Position numbers and translations under genes: made by a program. This document shows positions 1 through 9,409 of a stretch of 64,000 nt of DNA, in pieces; position 1 is the stretch's first letter; each line of letters starts with the position of its first letter. The DNA lies in the NCBI GenBank assembly GCA_037414955.1, contig JBBEWH010000017.1, positions 95,069 through 159,068 of the forward strand, given 5' to 3'. The stretch comes from Phytohabitans sp037414955 (GTDB lineage: Bacteria; Actinomycetota; Actinomycetes; Mycobacteriales; Micromonosporaceae). The notes below the pieces were generated by a model. That model made no database searches and had not been told where the DNA came from. It saw nothing but the letters and a program-made list of their open reading frames with translations.

Positions 1-700
1 CCAGGTCGGCGTCGTCCTGGTCGGCCGGCAGCACCCGGAGGTTGTTGCGCTCCCGGGTGACGGCTAGTCCACAGACGACGGTGTCGGGGTTGACCTCCGC
101 GCGCCGAGCCACGTACAGCGTGCGGCCGGCGTGCCGGAAGTGGGTGGGCGCCGGCTCGCCCAGCGCCGCCGCGACGAACGCGGGCGCGGCCATCGCGGCG
201 TCGGACATCACGTCGCAGTTGGGGAAGAGCCGCTTGACGCTGCTGCCCAGCCGGGTGCTGAAGATGCGCAGCACCAGCCGGATCCGCGGATTGACCTCCT
301 GGGCGCAGAGCGCCGCGTGGATGTTGCCGACGTCGTCCGGATGCAGGAGGGCGAGGCAGTCGGCGTCGGCCAGGCCGATGCTCCGGAACGTATCCTCGGT
401 GAGCCGGTCCGCCGGCAGGATCCGCACGCCCTTGATCTGGGCGATCTCGGCCACTTCGGACCGCCGGCGGCTGGGCACCAGCACCGTCACCCGGGCACCG
501 GCCGCGACCAGTTCCATCACCAGCCGGTACGTGAGTGAGTCGTACCCGCAGACGACATAGTGCGGATACGGCTCCCCGTTATTGCGCAGGCCCTCCCGCA
601 GCCCTTCCCGTAGACCGTCCCGCAGACCGTCGCGAAGCCCTTCGCGGAGGCGGGAAACGACCGCGCGGCGAGGACGGTTCCGCCAAGGGTTCACCGCCAT
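1..700 (-). CDS. TrkA-N/RCK-type NAD-binding protein (C-terminus outside window)
   Basis: The reading frame starts at ATG 700 on the minus strand and runs off the left edge, so 233 residues are visible. After a basic start (MAVNPWRNRPRR) comes a stretch of about five near-identical four-residue units (GLR followed by D or E, residues about 17-39). A Rossmann-like segment follows, opening with HYVVCGYDSLTYRL and continuing through VTVLVPSRRR and a region about oxidised/electron-transfer style nucleotide binding (SIGLADADCLALLHPDD). This is the pattern of TrkA-N/RCK domains that gate K+ channels or transporters, with an atypical glycine motif. I see no membrane segment in the visible part; channel helices could not be checked because the C-terminus is missing. 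The start is uncertain because no clear ribosome-binding site precedes it; TTG starts slightly upstream are possible. Confidence 0.65.
   Translation of the reverse strand, partial: MAVNPWRNRPRRAVVSRLREGLRDGLRDGLREGLREGLRNNGEPYPHYVVCGYDSLTYRLVMELVAAGARVTVLVPSRRRSEVAEIAQIKGVRILPADRLTEDTFRSIGLADADCLALLHPDDVGNIHAALCAQEVNPRIRLVLRIFSTRLGSSVKRLFPNCDVMSDAAMAAPAFVAAALGEPAPTHFRHAGRTLYVARRAEVNPDTVVCGLAVTRERNNLRVLPADQDDADL
588..650 (-). repeat. 12-bp tandem repeat encoding GLR(D/E) units
   Basis: Inside the N-terminus of the TrkA-N gene the DNA repeats a roughly 12-bp unit about five times. On the minus strand each unit reads approximately CTGCGGGACGGT or CTGCGGGAAGGG. The product is a run of alternating charged and small residues (R-D/E with G-L). 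Confidence 0.6.
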
Positions 701-833
701 GCCCGGGATGGTAACGGGGCCGATCAACGATCATGAACTTCCGCCGAGCCAGAAACGGTTTTGCGTCAACGTCGTTGAGCAATTTGGCGTACTTAGCACC
801 TATTGCGCGGTGCTACCGGTAAGCACTGAATGG

Positions 834-2000
834 ATGGTCATGAACAAGTGGTTCTATCGCGCAGTCGGGTCGGTCGGCGTGGCCGCCGGCGGCTTCCTGC
901 TGCTCGGCGGCGGCGCGGCCCAGGCGGAGGACGTCGACGCCACCCCGGCAAGCGACCCGCTGGACCTACGCGGCGCGCTCGATGACTTCTTCACCCCCGT
1001 CACCGGCCTCAACGCCGGCAACGGTGACATCAAGCAGATCAAGATGGGCGGGCAGACGAAGGGCACCTCGCCCGACATCATGATGCGCGGCCAGATGGGC
1101 GGCTCCGACCTGGTTGGCGACGTGTCGCCAACCCGCGACCTGGGCTTTGTCGGCGAGGCACCGTCCTCCCCGACCGCGGCGATCAACCCGGCGATGCTCG
1201 GCGGCGGCGAGGCCGTCGCCAAGGGCAAGCCGGCCCTCATCTCAAGCCTGCCGGTGGCGGGCACCTTCACCGACACCATCGGCGCCAGCCGGGCGGTCGA
1301 CGCGACGGGCATCGGCGGCACGTCGAACGCGGTGCTCAACGGCGGCAACGGGCTCGGCCTCAACGCGAGCCGCGCACACGACCTGGTGCCCGCCACGTCT
1401 GATGTGGACCCCACGCGGATCGGTCCCGCGGTGCCCGCCTCGCTCGGCATGATCTCCGCGGACGCGATTCCGACCGTGGCGACCCACAAGGCCGTCAAGG
1501 GCAACACCAAGGGCTTCGTGCGGAGCACCACCCAGCAGGGCCAGAACATGGCACCCGCCGTCATCGGCGACGCCATGGTCGCGCAGAACCCCGAGCTGTT
1601 CCAGCCCGAGGCGGCGCCCACGGTGGGGAGCCTGCCGGTGCTGAGCGGCGTCAAGATCGCTGGCGTGCCCACCGTGACCAAGGCCACGTCGACCTCGCCG
1701 CTCGATTCGCTCGGTGCGCTCGATTCCCTCGGTTCGCTCAGTGCGCTCAACCTGCCCGGGACCGGCGCGAACACGCTGCCGGCGCCGGCGGCGGACGAGG
1801 ACCCGGCCGACAAGCGGAGCAAGCCCCGCCCGCACGCGCGGACCGCGGGCGAGCGGCCGGTCGCGGGCGAGGACGCCGACTACACGGAGGCCGCCAGCGT
1901 CGGCCTGCCGCTGATCGGCGACCTGGGCAACCTGACCCGGATGCTGCCCACCGGCGGCAGCCTGGCGGGCGCGCCCGCCATGAAGCACATGGACGTCTGA
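834..2000 (+). CDS. secreted protein of unknown function
   Basis: A 388-residue protein starting at ATG 834, or two codons later at ATG 840 (MNKWFYRAVG). The N-terminus is a clear Sec signal: basic start, hydrophobic core GVAAGGFLLLGGGAAQA and a likely cleavage after AQA. The mature part is rich in Gly, Ala, Pro and Thr with many small-residue stretches. Near residues 285-305 there is a degenerate repeat of LDSLGALDSLGSLSALNL, and a charged proline-containing stretch (DEDPADKRSKPRPHARTAGE) follows. I recognise no catalytic domain. It is divergent from the TrkA-N gene and ends just before the first 54-bp palindrome. It could be a cell-wall or spore-surface protein, but nothing in the sequence proves that. 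Confidence 0.7.
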   Translation: MVMNKWFYRAVGSVGVAAGGFLLLGGGAAQAEDVDATPASDPLDLRGALDDFFTPVTGLNAGNGDIKQIKMGGQTKGTSPDIMMRGQMGGSDLVGDVSPTRDLGFVGEAPSSPTAAINPAMLGGGEAVAKGKPALISSLPVAGTFTDTIGASRAVDATGIGGTSNAVLNGGNGLGLNASRAHDLVPATSDVDPTRIGPAVPASLGMISADAIPTVATHKAVKGNTKGFVRSTTQQGQNMAPAVIGDAMVAQNPELFQPEAAPTVGSLPVLSGVKIAGVPTVTKATSTSPLDSLGALDSLGSLSALNLPGTGANTLPAPAADEDPADKRSKPRPHARTAGERPVAGEDADYTEAASVGLPLIGDLGNLTRMLPTGGSLAGAPAMKHMDV

Positions 2001-2014
2001 CCCGTCCCGCCTTC

Positions 2015-2068
2015 AAGATCAAGGCGTCCTTCACGTAGTTAGAACTACGTGAAGGACGCCTTGATCTT
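2015..2068. repeat. 54-bp palindrome, family A, copy 1 (terminator-like)
   Basis: Perfect inverted repeat: 26-nt arms around a 2-nt centre. The arm begins AAGATCAAGGCGTCC (other copies begin ATGATC). The right arm is followed by TTTTT, so in the plus direction it looks like an intrinsic terminator for the secreted-protein gene ending at 2000. Confidence 0.85.
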
Positions 2069-2212
2069 TTTATTCTCGTTGGGGGTCTATGGCCAATATT
2101 CGATGTCTGCGATCGTCTGGGCCGACCGCAGAACCGTTGACCGTCGGGACGGATAGGATGAGCATTCGAGGTGACTATCTTGATGATCTTGGGCGCATGG
2201 GAGCGCACATCG

Positions 2213-2377
2213 ATGAACGTCAAGGAATCGGACGAGGCTCCGCTCAAGGCTCCCACACGGGTAGACCCGGCCTGGCGGGAGAAGATCGAGACCGCCCGCA
2301 AGGCGAGCGAGCTGGGACGCGAACTCAGGGCGGACAAGCAGGGCAGTTTCCGGTCAGCGGTGGGCCGGACCAGATAG
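2213..2377 (+). CDS. small basic protein upstream of the SDH-type protease
   Basis: A 54-residue ORF beginning at ATG 2213 (MNVKESDEAP) and ending in GRTR. It is charged and helical in character (DPAWREKIETARKASELGRELR), with no signal peptide or membrane segment. GTG 2171 and ATG 2183 in the same frame are alternative starts. Its stop TAG (2375-2377) overlaps the first codon of the protease frame, an arrangement typical of translational coupling. I do not recognise a named family. It may be a partner of the protease, or the original N-terminus of that protein now out of frame. Confidence 0.45.
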   Translation: MNVKESDEAPLKAPTRVDPAWREKIETARKASELGRELRADKQGSFRSAVGRTR

Positions 2378-3239
2378 CGGCAACGCCCCGCACCCCGCTG
2401 TTCGCCGCGCAACACGCAGATCGGTACGAGCGCCAGGGATTGATTACCCGTTACGAAGCCCTGACCTCGGCAAACCTCATCGTGGTCATCGATTCGATAT
2501 TTCCGCAGAACATGACGCTCCTCGAGGAGTTGCTCTTCGACGTCGAGGCGACGAAGCCACTGCACGTCCTCCTCGCGTCGCCCGGCGGTGACGGGGAAAC
2601 CGCGATCCGGATGGTTCGCTCGATCCAGGCGCGGTGTCCGGAGCTCACCGTAGTCATCCCCGACATGGCCAAGTCCGCTGCCACGTTGCTGTGCCTCGGT
2701 GCCGACCACATCCTCATGGGCCGGCGGGCGACCTCGGGCCGGTCGATCCACAGTTCGTTATCAACAACCGCGGCCTGGTCAGCGCCAAGGAGATGATCGC
2801 CGCCGTGGACGAGGCGGAGGCTCGAGTCAATGCCGCGCCGGATACGTACCCGCTGTTCGCCAACCTGCTGGCCGAGGTGAACATGCTCATGGTCCAGCAG
2901 GCGCGAAGCGCCCTGGCCCGCAGCGAGGTGCTCGTCCGTGAAGCGTTGTCGTGTAGCACGGCCCCGCGCGCCGATACCGAGTTGAACGCCCTCGCGGCCA
3001 ACCTCAAGAAGCCGCTCATCGACGAGCCCTCCAGCCACACGGCCGCGGTATCCGGCTGGGCGGCGAAGAAGTTGGGTCTGCCCGCCGCGGTAGCGGACGT
3101 GACGTCACAGCAGTGGCAGCTGATCTGGAAGCTCTGGACCCGGTACTACATGATGGGCTGCTTCCCGATGGGGCGTACGGCTGTTTACGAGGGCCGCAGG
3201 GCCTCGCACATCTACGACCCGGCCTCGGTGACGCGGTAA
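2374..3239 (+). pseudogene. SDH-family Clp-fold serine proteinase, frameshifted
   Basis: The two halves of this protein lie in different frames. Frame one carries LFAAQHADRYERQ, the Gly-rich turn LLASPGGDGETAIRMVRSIQ and the candidate nucleophile region DMAKSAATLLCLGADHILMG. The conserved continuation PAGDLGPVDPQF, VSAKEMIAAVDEAE, LLAEVNMLMVQQARSALAR and the C-terminal VYEGRRASHIYDP are in another frame. One missing base near 2718-2722, in ATGGGCCGGCGGG, reconnects them exactly at the family motif MGPxxDLGPxDPQF. No ATG, GTG or TTG precedes the conserved start in frame; the codon overlapping the upstream stop is ATA. Known relatives are ClpP-fold 'serine dehydrogenase proteinases'. It is either a recent pseudogene or a base-calling error. 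Confidence 0.75.
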
Positions 3240-3317
3240 GCGACTGCTCATTGGGCGTCCTCGCGCTCCCGCGTCTGGACGCCCATGCACATTTGCACCG
3301 CGTGAGTGTGGGGTTTG

Positions 3318-3391
3318 AGCCTCGGGCCGGACTCGAACCGGCGACCGTCCGCTTACAAGGCGGATGCTCTGGCCAACTGAGCTACCGAGGC
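3318..3391 (-). tRNA. tRNA-Thr (anticodon TGT)
   Basis: The minus strand from 3391 reads GCCTCGGTAGCTCAGTTGG and folds as a full cloverleaf. The 7-bp acceptor GCCTCGG pairs with CCGAGGC. The anticodon stem TCCGC/GCGGA holds loop CTTGTAA (anticodon TGT), and the T arm is GCCGG-TTCGAGT-CCGGC. The discriminator base is T and no CCA is encoded. It reads threonine ACA and, by wobble, some other ACN codons. Confidence 0.93.
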
Positions 3392-3647
3392 ATGTCGCGT
3401 CGCCAGCATAACGACCGACAGGCGCGCGTGGTGATCGCGGAGCGGTTCGTGCTCTTCTGCGCGAGATGCCCGAGTCAGCTCCACAGCCGGCTCCCAGGAA
3501 TCTTGGTGGACCTTGGCACGGACCCGGAAACCGTTTACCGTTGCGTGACGCGGATGACATTTCCGCTGGCCGGCGCGGCTTCGCGGCGGCCGCTCCTTCA
3601 CTCGGATCGTCCGGCACGTTCCTGCCGGTGAAAGGAAGCGCTGCACC

Positions 3648-4739
<1,092 letters not shown>

Positions 4740-4752
4740 CCCTGCACGCTTC

Positions 4753-4806
4753 ATGATCAAGGCGTCCTTCACGTAGTTAGAACTACGTGAAGGACGCCTT
4801 GATCAT
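4753..4806. repeat. 54-bp palindrome, family A, copy 2
   Basis: Perfect 26-nt arms (ATGATCAAGGCGTCC...) with centre AG. It lies between the convergent ATPase (+) and anti-sigma-like (-) genes, placed to terminate both. Both genes have their own stops outside the element. Confidence 0.85.
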
Positions 4807-4808
4807 AT

Positions 4809-5528
4809 TTATCGGGGCAGTGGCGGGCCTTGCACCGCGCGGCCGGCGGCGTCGTACCCGGCCAGCACCGGCGGGTCGGTGTGCTCGTCAGCCAGGTACC
4901 AGAAGAAGAACACGCCCTCCGCCGAGGGCACCGGACGGGTGCTCCCGGTGGCGAGGCGCAACTCCGCGCGCACCGCGTCACCGGCGGCGACTATCCAGGT
5001 GTGGACACCGCTCGGGGTGGACGACCCACCCCCGCTGCCGAAACGCAGGCCGCGCTGCCGGTCCTGCGGGCGGGTGCAGTGGCCACCGGTGCCGCGGAAG
5101 TCGCTGGGTGCCGGCCGGTCGAGCGGACCGGGCGGCTCGAACAGCGCGGAAACGCACGTGGTGCCGTCAGTGCCGCTGGCTGCCCAGAGGGACAGCACCG
5201 TCCCGTCCGGGCCGGGAGTCTGTGCCACCCGCCGCGCGTTCCCGACGTCCACCCCGCCCTTGGTCTCGGACGCCCAAAATGACAGCTCCCGGGTGAACGA
5301 CTCGGGCAGGACGCCGGCCGCGCCAGCGACGCCGACACCGGACGCCACGAGGCCGAGAGTCAACGCGGCGGTCGCCAGGACCCGCCGCCCGCGCCGCGGC
5401 CGAGGAGCCAGCTGCTGCGGGCTCGCCGCGGTCGCCAATAGCCGTTCCAGCGCCGCGTCCCGGGCTGGGGCCGGCCACAGGTTGTCCACAGTGGTGGCCG
5501 GTCGCAGTTTCTCCAAGGTGCTCGTCAT
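4809..5528 (-). CDS. single-pass membrane protein partner of the ECF-type sigma factor
   Basis: A 239-residue protein starting at ATG 5528 (MTSTLEKLRPAT), 14 bp after the sigma factor stop, with AAGGGA as ribosome-binding site. The N-terminal cytoplasmic stretch of about 45 residues ends in a basic patch (APRPRRGRR), followed by one membrane helix (VLATAALTLGLVASGVGVAGAAG) and a C-terminal extracytoplasmic domain of about 165 residues. It is positioned and shaped like the anti-sigma or sigma-associated membrane proteins found next to ECF sigma genes in actinobacteria. It has no zinc-binding HxxxCxxC motif. Binding to the sigma factor is inferred from context, not from a recognised domain. Confidence 0.65.
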   Translation of the reverse strand: MTSTLEKLRPATTVDNLWPAPARDAALERLLATAASPQQLAPRPRRGRRVLATAALTLGLVASGVGVAGAAGVLPESFTRELSFWASETKGGVDVGNARRVAQTPGPDGTVLSLWAASGTDGTTCVSALFEPPGPLDRPAPSDFRGTGGHCTRPQDRQRGLRFGSGGGSSTPSGVHTWIVAAGDAVRAELRLATGSTRPVPSAEGVFFFWYLADEHTDPPVLAGYDAAGRAVQGPPLPR

Positions 5529-5542
5529 GTCGTGGTCCCTTT

Positions 5543-6094
5543 TCACGCGGTGACTCCGGGGGATGGCAGCGGGCGGTGGGCGAGTGGTTCCAGATCGGCC
5601 ACGGCACCCAGCCGGCGGCGGGCCCGGAACAGACGAACGTGGAACGCCGGCAGCGAGCAGCCGGCCACCTTGGCGGCCTGTTGGGGGGACAAACCGTCCC
5701 AGGCGACCAGCAGCAACGCCTCGCGCTCCCGGTCGGTCAGCGCGGCCAGCGCGGCCAGCACCGCCGCCCGCTCGGTGGCGAGGACGTCGGCCGCGGCCGC
5801 CGGCTCGGCGACCTGGCGCAGCCGCTCCAACTCCGCGGCCACCCGGGCCTGGCGATGTCCGGACCGGCGCTGGTTGGCGATCGTGTTGCGAGCCACCACG
5901 ATCAACCAGGGCAGCGGATCGTCGGGGACGCGCGCCAGTCGCCGCCACGCCACCAGGAACGTCTCGGACACCACATCCTGCGCGGTGTCCGGGTCGACGT
6001 GCCGCAACGCGTACGCCATGACCCGCGGCGCGTGCTCGGTCCACAGCGCCACGAACCGTCGCTGTTGAGGCTCGGCCTCCTGTTTTCGTCTCAC
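5543..6094 (-). CDS. ECF-type RNA polymerase sigma factor (sigma-70 family)
   Basis: A 183-residue two-domain sigma factor. Region 2 covers about residues 10-85 (ALRHVDPDTAQDVVSETFLVAWRRL, then PLPWLIVVARNTIANQRR). Region 4 covers about residues 115-170 (LTDREREALLLVAWDGLSP, followed by QQAAKVAGCS and FHVRLFRARRRL), which is a helix-turn-helix that reads the -35 box. It has no region 1 or 3 and is of normal ECF size. It is the first gene of a two-gene operon with the membrane protein downstream, the usual arrangement for a signal-released sigma factor. The signal is unknown. Confidence 0.88.
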   Translation of the reverse strand: MRRKQEAEPQQRRFVALWTEHAPRVMAYALRHVDPDTAQDVVSETFLVAWRRLARVPDDPLPWLIVVARNTIANQRRSGHRQARVAAELERLRQVAEPAAAADVLATERAAVLAALAALTDREREALLLVAWDGLSPQQAAKVAGCSLPAFHVRLFRARRRLGAVADLEPLAHRPLPSPGVTA

Positions 6095-6139
6095 ACCAGG
6101 TACTGTCCGGCGGCCCCGCGGTCTTTACGCCCCCACTTC

Positions 6140-6193
6140 ATGATCAAGGCGTCCTTCACGTAGTTAGAACTACGTGAAGGACGCCTTGATCAT
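6140..6193. repeat. 54-bp palindrome, family A, copy 3
   Basis: Perfect 26-nt arms with centre AG. The stop codon of the aldehyde dehydrogenase (TGA, 6192-6190 on the minus strand) is arm positions 2-4 of this element. Confidence 0.85.
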
Positions 6194-7521
6194 GCAGGTG
6201 AGATGGCGTCGAGGAGGGCGGGTGGGAGGCCCTGGGCGGCCACCGGGCGCTGGAAGCGCGCGATCGCCGCCGTACCCACCGATGTGGACCATGGCGCGGA
6301 CGTCGCGGGCCAGGGCCCGCCGTGCAACATCGCGTCGCAGACCGCGACGCCGGTCGGCACCCCGTTCCACACGATCCGGCCGACCCGCTCGGCCAGCGCC
6401 GGCACCAGCTCCGCGGCCACGGCCTCGTCGGCCGCCGTCCCGATCACGGTCGCGGTCAGCGAACCCTCGAGGCGATCAGCCAATTCCGGGTACGCCGACA
6501 GCGGCGCCCGGCTCACCACGACGGTCGGGCCGAAGTGCTCCTCCACCAGGTCGCCGCGCAACTCGTCGGCCGGTACCTGCACCGCGAACGGTCGGGCCGT
6601 TTCGCCCTCGGCCGCCGTGACCGTGGCGAAGGGCAGGCTGGACGCGCGGGCCAGCCAGGCGTCGTGCGCCTCGGCCATCGCCGGCGTGAGCATGGGGTGG
6701 CCCGACCCGGCGGCGGCCACCCCGGCCGCCAGGGCGTCGGCCAGCGCCGCGCCGGCTGGCGTGTCCGGAAGTACGACGAGGCCGGGCTTGGTGCACAGCT
6801 GCCCCGCCGACCCGGTCACCGAGCCGGCGAGCGTGGTGGCCCAGGACGGGTCCTCCGCGGCGTCCGGCAGCACGAACACGGGATTGAGCGAGCCCATCTC
6901 GGCGTACACGGGAATGGGGTCGGGGCGGGCGGCGGCCGCGTCCATGAGCGCGCGCCCGCCGCGCAGCGACCCGGTGAAGCCGACCGCCCGGATGGGCGGC
7001 GACTGGACCAGCGCGATCGAGACGTCCGGCCCGCCCTCGACCAGGAAGACGAAGTCTTGCGGGAGCAGCGAGGCGACGAGCCGCGCGGTGCGCGGCTGGG
7101 CCGGGTGCGCCTTGACCACGACCGGGCAGCCGGCGGCCAGCGCGGAGGCGGTGTCGCCACCGGCGACGCCGAACGCGAGCGGGAAGTTCGACGCGGCGAA
7201 CACCGCGACCGGACCGAGCGGCACGGGTACGGCCACGACGTCGGCGCCGCCCGGAGCGGCACCCGGGGACGTGCGGAGCGGCCGGGGCGCCGCCGCGACG
7301 AAGTCGCCGAGCAGGCGCAGCTGGTTGGTGGTGCGGTCAAGCTCGCCGCGCAGCCGCGCCTCGGTGAGACCGGTCTCCTCCCCCACGACGCGCACGATCT
7401 CGTCGCCAGCGGCGGCGATCTTGGCCGCGTGCTCGTGCAGGAGGTCTCGCCGCCGAGCCGCCGACCACCGCGCGAACGGCCGCGCCGCCTCCGCCGCCCG
7501 CTGCGTCACCTTGTCGATCAT
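6190..7521 (-). CDS. aldehyde dehydrogenase, 2-oxoglutarate semialdehyde (2,5-dioxovalerate) dehydrogenase type
   Basis: A 443-residue NAD(P)-dependent aldehyde dehydrogenase. The catalytic cysteine is Cys243 in SAGQLCTKPG and the general base is Glu208 in YAEMGSLNP. The oxyanion Asn112 lies in SNFPLAFG and the cofactor Lys137 in VVVKAHP. The VVVKAHP/AEMGS/GQLCTKPG set is that of ketoglutarate semialdehyde dehydrogenases, which finish the oxidative breakdown of uronates and pentoses to 2-oxoglutarate. It is on the same strand as, and downstream of, the pectate lyase genes, which supports a uronate role. It is shorter than the usual 480-525 residues, mainly at the N-terminus. The last codon abuts palindrome copy 3, which provides the stop. 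Confidence 0.85.
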   Translation of the reverse strand: MIDKVTQRAAEAARPFARWSAARRRDLLHEHAAKIAAAGDEIVRVVGEETGLTEARLRGELDRTTNQLRLLGDFVAAAPRPLRTSPGAAPGGADVVAVPVPLGPVAVFAASNFPLAFGVAGGDTASALAAGCPVVVKAHPAQPRTARLVASLLPQDFVFLVEGGPDVSIALVQSPPIRAVGFTGSLRGGRALMDAAAARPDPIPVYAEMGSLNPVFVLPDAAEDPSWATTLAGSVTGSAGQLCTKPGLVVLPDTPAGAALADALAAGVAAAGSGHPMLTPAMAEAHDAWLARASSLPFATVTAAEGETARPFAVQVPADELRGDLVEEHFGPTVVVSRAPLSAYPELADRLEGSLTATVIGTAADEAVAAELVPALAERVGRIVWNGVPTGVAVCDAMLHGGPWPATSAPWSTSVGTAAIARFQRPVAAQGLPPALLDAISPA

Positions 7522-7543
7522 GCCCCCGATGCTACGCCCGCAA

Positions 7544-7589
7544 GGAAGGGCCCCTTGTTATCGCTTTTCGCATAGGAAGGGGCCCTTCC
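7544..7589. repeat. 46-bp palindrome, family B, copy 1
   Basis: Arms GGAAGGGCCCCTT and AAGGGGCCCTTCC around an oriented core (ATCGCTTTTCGCATA). It lies at the 3' end of the first pectate lyase gene. The core is inverted relative to copies 2 and 3. Confidence 0.8.
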
Positions 7590-7606
7590 AAGCACTGGAT
7601 CTTGCG

Positions 7607-9181
7607 CTACGCGGCGTAGGTTTCGAACTCGGCGATCTGCGGGGCGCTGGACGAACCGGTGATCTCGAAGGTGATCTTGCTCAGCGAGGTCCGCGCGAAG
7701 GTGATGACGCCTGCCCCGCTGCCGGAGGTCAGGACAGCCCCGGTGTCGTGGTTGAGGACCCGCCAGGATCCGATGCGGCCCGTGGCGCCGGACGCCTCCC
7801 GGATGTTGATCCTGGACACCGTGGTGGCGGAGCCCCACTTGATCGAGATGGAACCGGTCGAGCCGGCCGGCGACCAGTAGGTGCTCATGTTGCCGTCCCG
7901 CACGTTGCCGTAGCTCGTCCCGCTGGCCTTGCTGGAGCCGTCCGCGCCGGCGCCGATGCTGAGGTTGGTCCCGCTGGGCTGGGTCGGTGCCGGCGTGGTC
8001 GGTACGGGTGTGGTCGGAGCCGGTGTGGTCGGGTTCGGCGCGGCGGTGGTCGGTGCCGTCGTCGTCGGTGTCTGCGGCGAGCAGCTGCCGTTCGACACCT
8101 GCAGACCCTTGTTGGCGCCGGCCGTCTGGCTCACGACGCTCGGCACGCAGCTGGCACTGTCGAGGGTGTAGGAGTACGGGATGCTGACCGTGGTGTTGGA
8201 CGGCATGCTGGGGCCGGCGGGGTTGGTATCGCTACCGGGGCTCGACCAGGTCACGTTGTCGAGGATGTTGCCGCTGGCCTGCCAGTAACCGGCCTGGTCG
8301 GTGTAGAAGGTGCCCAGGACGTCCTTGGAGTTCTTGAAATAGTTGTTGTCCACTTTGGCGCGCGCACCCGCCCGGGAGTTGATGCCGGACTCGTGGAGGC
8401 TCACGTAGGAGTTGTTGTAGATGTGGGCTACGCCGCCGCGCAGCAGGGGCGTACGGGAGTCGATGTTCTCGTACAGGTTGTGGTGGTACGTGATGAAGCC
8501 GTTCGCGAGGTCGCTCTCGCTGGACCCGACGAGGCCGCCGCGGCCGGAGTTGCGCAGGATGCTGTAGGACAGCGTCACGTACTGGGTGTTGTTCTTCATG
8601 TCGAAGAGCCCGTCGAACCCCTCGGCCTCCCCACCCGACGCCTCCAGGGTGACGTGGTCGACCCAGACGTTGCGGACGGTGCTCTCCATGCCGATGGCGT
8701 CGCCGCCGTTGGAGAGGGGTGAGCCCGACTTCTTGACGTTCCGCACGGTCACGTTCTGGATGATGATGTTGCTGGCGTCGCGGATGTGGATGCCCAGCTG
8801 GTCGAAGACGGCCCCGCCACCGACCCCGATGATCGTGACGTTGCTGATCTCCTTCAGCTCGATCACGTCGGCGGCGGTGTTGCAACTGTTGCCGGACACC
8901 TTGGTGGTGTTGCCGTGGTTGATCGTGCCCTCGACCTGGATGGTGATCGGCGTGCTGCTGCTGGCCCGGCCACACAGGGCCGCATGGATCGCGGTGCCCG
9001 TCGTGGCCCGCACCGTCTGCCCGCCCGCACCGCCCGTGGTGCCACCATTCTGAGTGGCGTAACCGGTGACGCCGCCGGTCGCTGCCGACGCCTCGGGTAT
9101 CGACAGCACCACACCGGTCGCGGCCACCAGGGCCGTCGCACCCAGCGCCGCGGAGAGTCGCAGTGCGACTGGTCGTTTCAT
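7607..9181 (-). CDS. secreted pectate lyase (PL1) with C-terminal carbohydrate-binding-like domain
   Basis: A 524-residue exported enzyme; I chose ATG 9181 (MKRPVALRLS) because GAGG lies 5 nt upstream. Residues 1 to about 34 are a signal peptide ending ASA. The PL1 right-handed beta-helix spans about 40-360. It carries VWVDHVTLEASGGEAEGFDG, DMKNNTQYVTLSYSI, the RTPLLRGG stretch with the candidate catalytic arginine, and asparagine ladders such as HIYNNSY. A Thr/Pro linker (about 25 residues) leads to a roughly 105-residue C-terminal beta-sandwich domain (GNVRDGNMSTYWSP, ISIKWGS, INIREAS), similar in pattern to F5/8-type or CBM modules. It cleaves polygalacturonate by beta-elimination outside the cell. 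Family-B palindromes flank it on both sides. Confidence 0.9.
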   Translation of the reverse strand: MKRPVALRLSAALGATALVAATGVVLSIPEASAATGGVTGYATQNGGTTGGAGGQTVRATTGTAIHAALCGRASSSTPITIQVEGTINHGNTTKVSGNSCNTAADVIELKEISNVTIIGVGGGAVFDQLGIHIRDASNIIIQNVTVRNVKKSGSPLSNGGDAIGMESTVRNVWVDHVTLEASGGEAEGFDGLFDMKNNTQYVTLSYSILRNSGRGGLVGSSESDLANGFITYHHNLYENIDSRTPLLRGGVAHIYNNSYVSLHESGINSRAGARAKVDNNYFKNSKDVLGTFYTDQAGYWQASGNILDNVTWSSPGSDTNPAGPSMPSNTTVSIPYSYTLDSASCVPSVVSQTAGANKGLQVSNGSCSPQTPTTTAPTTAAPNPTTPAPTTPVPTTPAPTQPSGTNLSIGAGADGSSKASGTSYGNVRDGNMSTYWSPAGSTGSISIKWGSATTVSRINIREASGATGRIGSWRVLNHDTGAVLTSGSGAGVITFARTSLSKITFEITGSSSAPQIAEFETYAA

Positions 9182-9223
9182 CCTCGCCTCACGTTTCATC
9201 GTTGCCATGCGGAGTGTGGGTGA

Positions 9224-9269
9224 GGAAGGGACCCTTTATATGCGAAAAGCGATGGGAAGGGGCCCTTCC
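9224..9269. repeat. 46-bp palindrome, family B, copy 2
   Basis: GGAAGGGACCCTT ... AAGGGGCCCTTCC with core TATGCGAAAAGCGAT. It sits between the start of one pectate lyase gene and the end of the next. Confidence 0.8.
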
Positions 9270-9355
9270 TTGCATGGGAAGCCCGATCGGGGCCGGGCCG
9301 CGCGGGAGGCCCGGGCTGATGCCGCCCGTGCCCCGGCCCCGACCGGGTATGGTGC

Positions 9356-9385
9356 CCGCGGGCGGTGTCTGCCCACCGCCCGCGG
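9356..9385. terminator. GC-rich hairpin after the pectate lyase operon
   Basis: A perfect 12-bp stem CCGCGGGCGGTG / CACCGCCCGCGG with a 6-nt loop (TCTGCC). It is 25 bp downstream of the stop of the minus-strand PL1 gene ending at 9410. No clear U-run follows, so it may act as a processing or stability structure rather than a full terminator. Confidence 0.6.
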
Positions 9386-9409
9386 TCACATCTGGGGTGT
9401 CTCGGCCCG

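Noticed and set aside
4809..6044. A 411-residue fusion of sigma factor and membrane protein
   Set aside because: The N-terminal part is an alternative frame of the sigma gene; the membrane protein starts at 5528 with its own ribosome-binding site.
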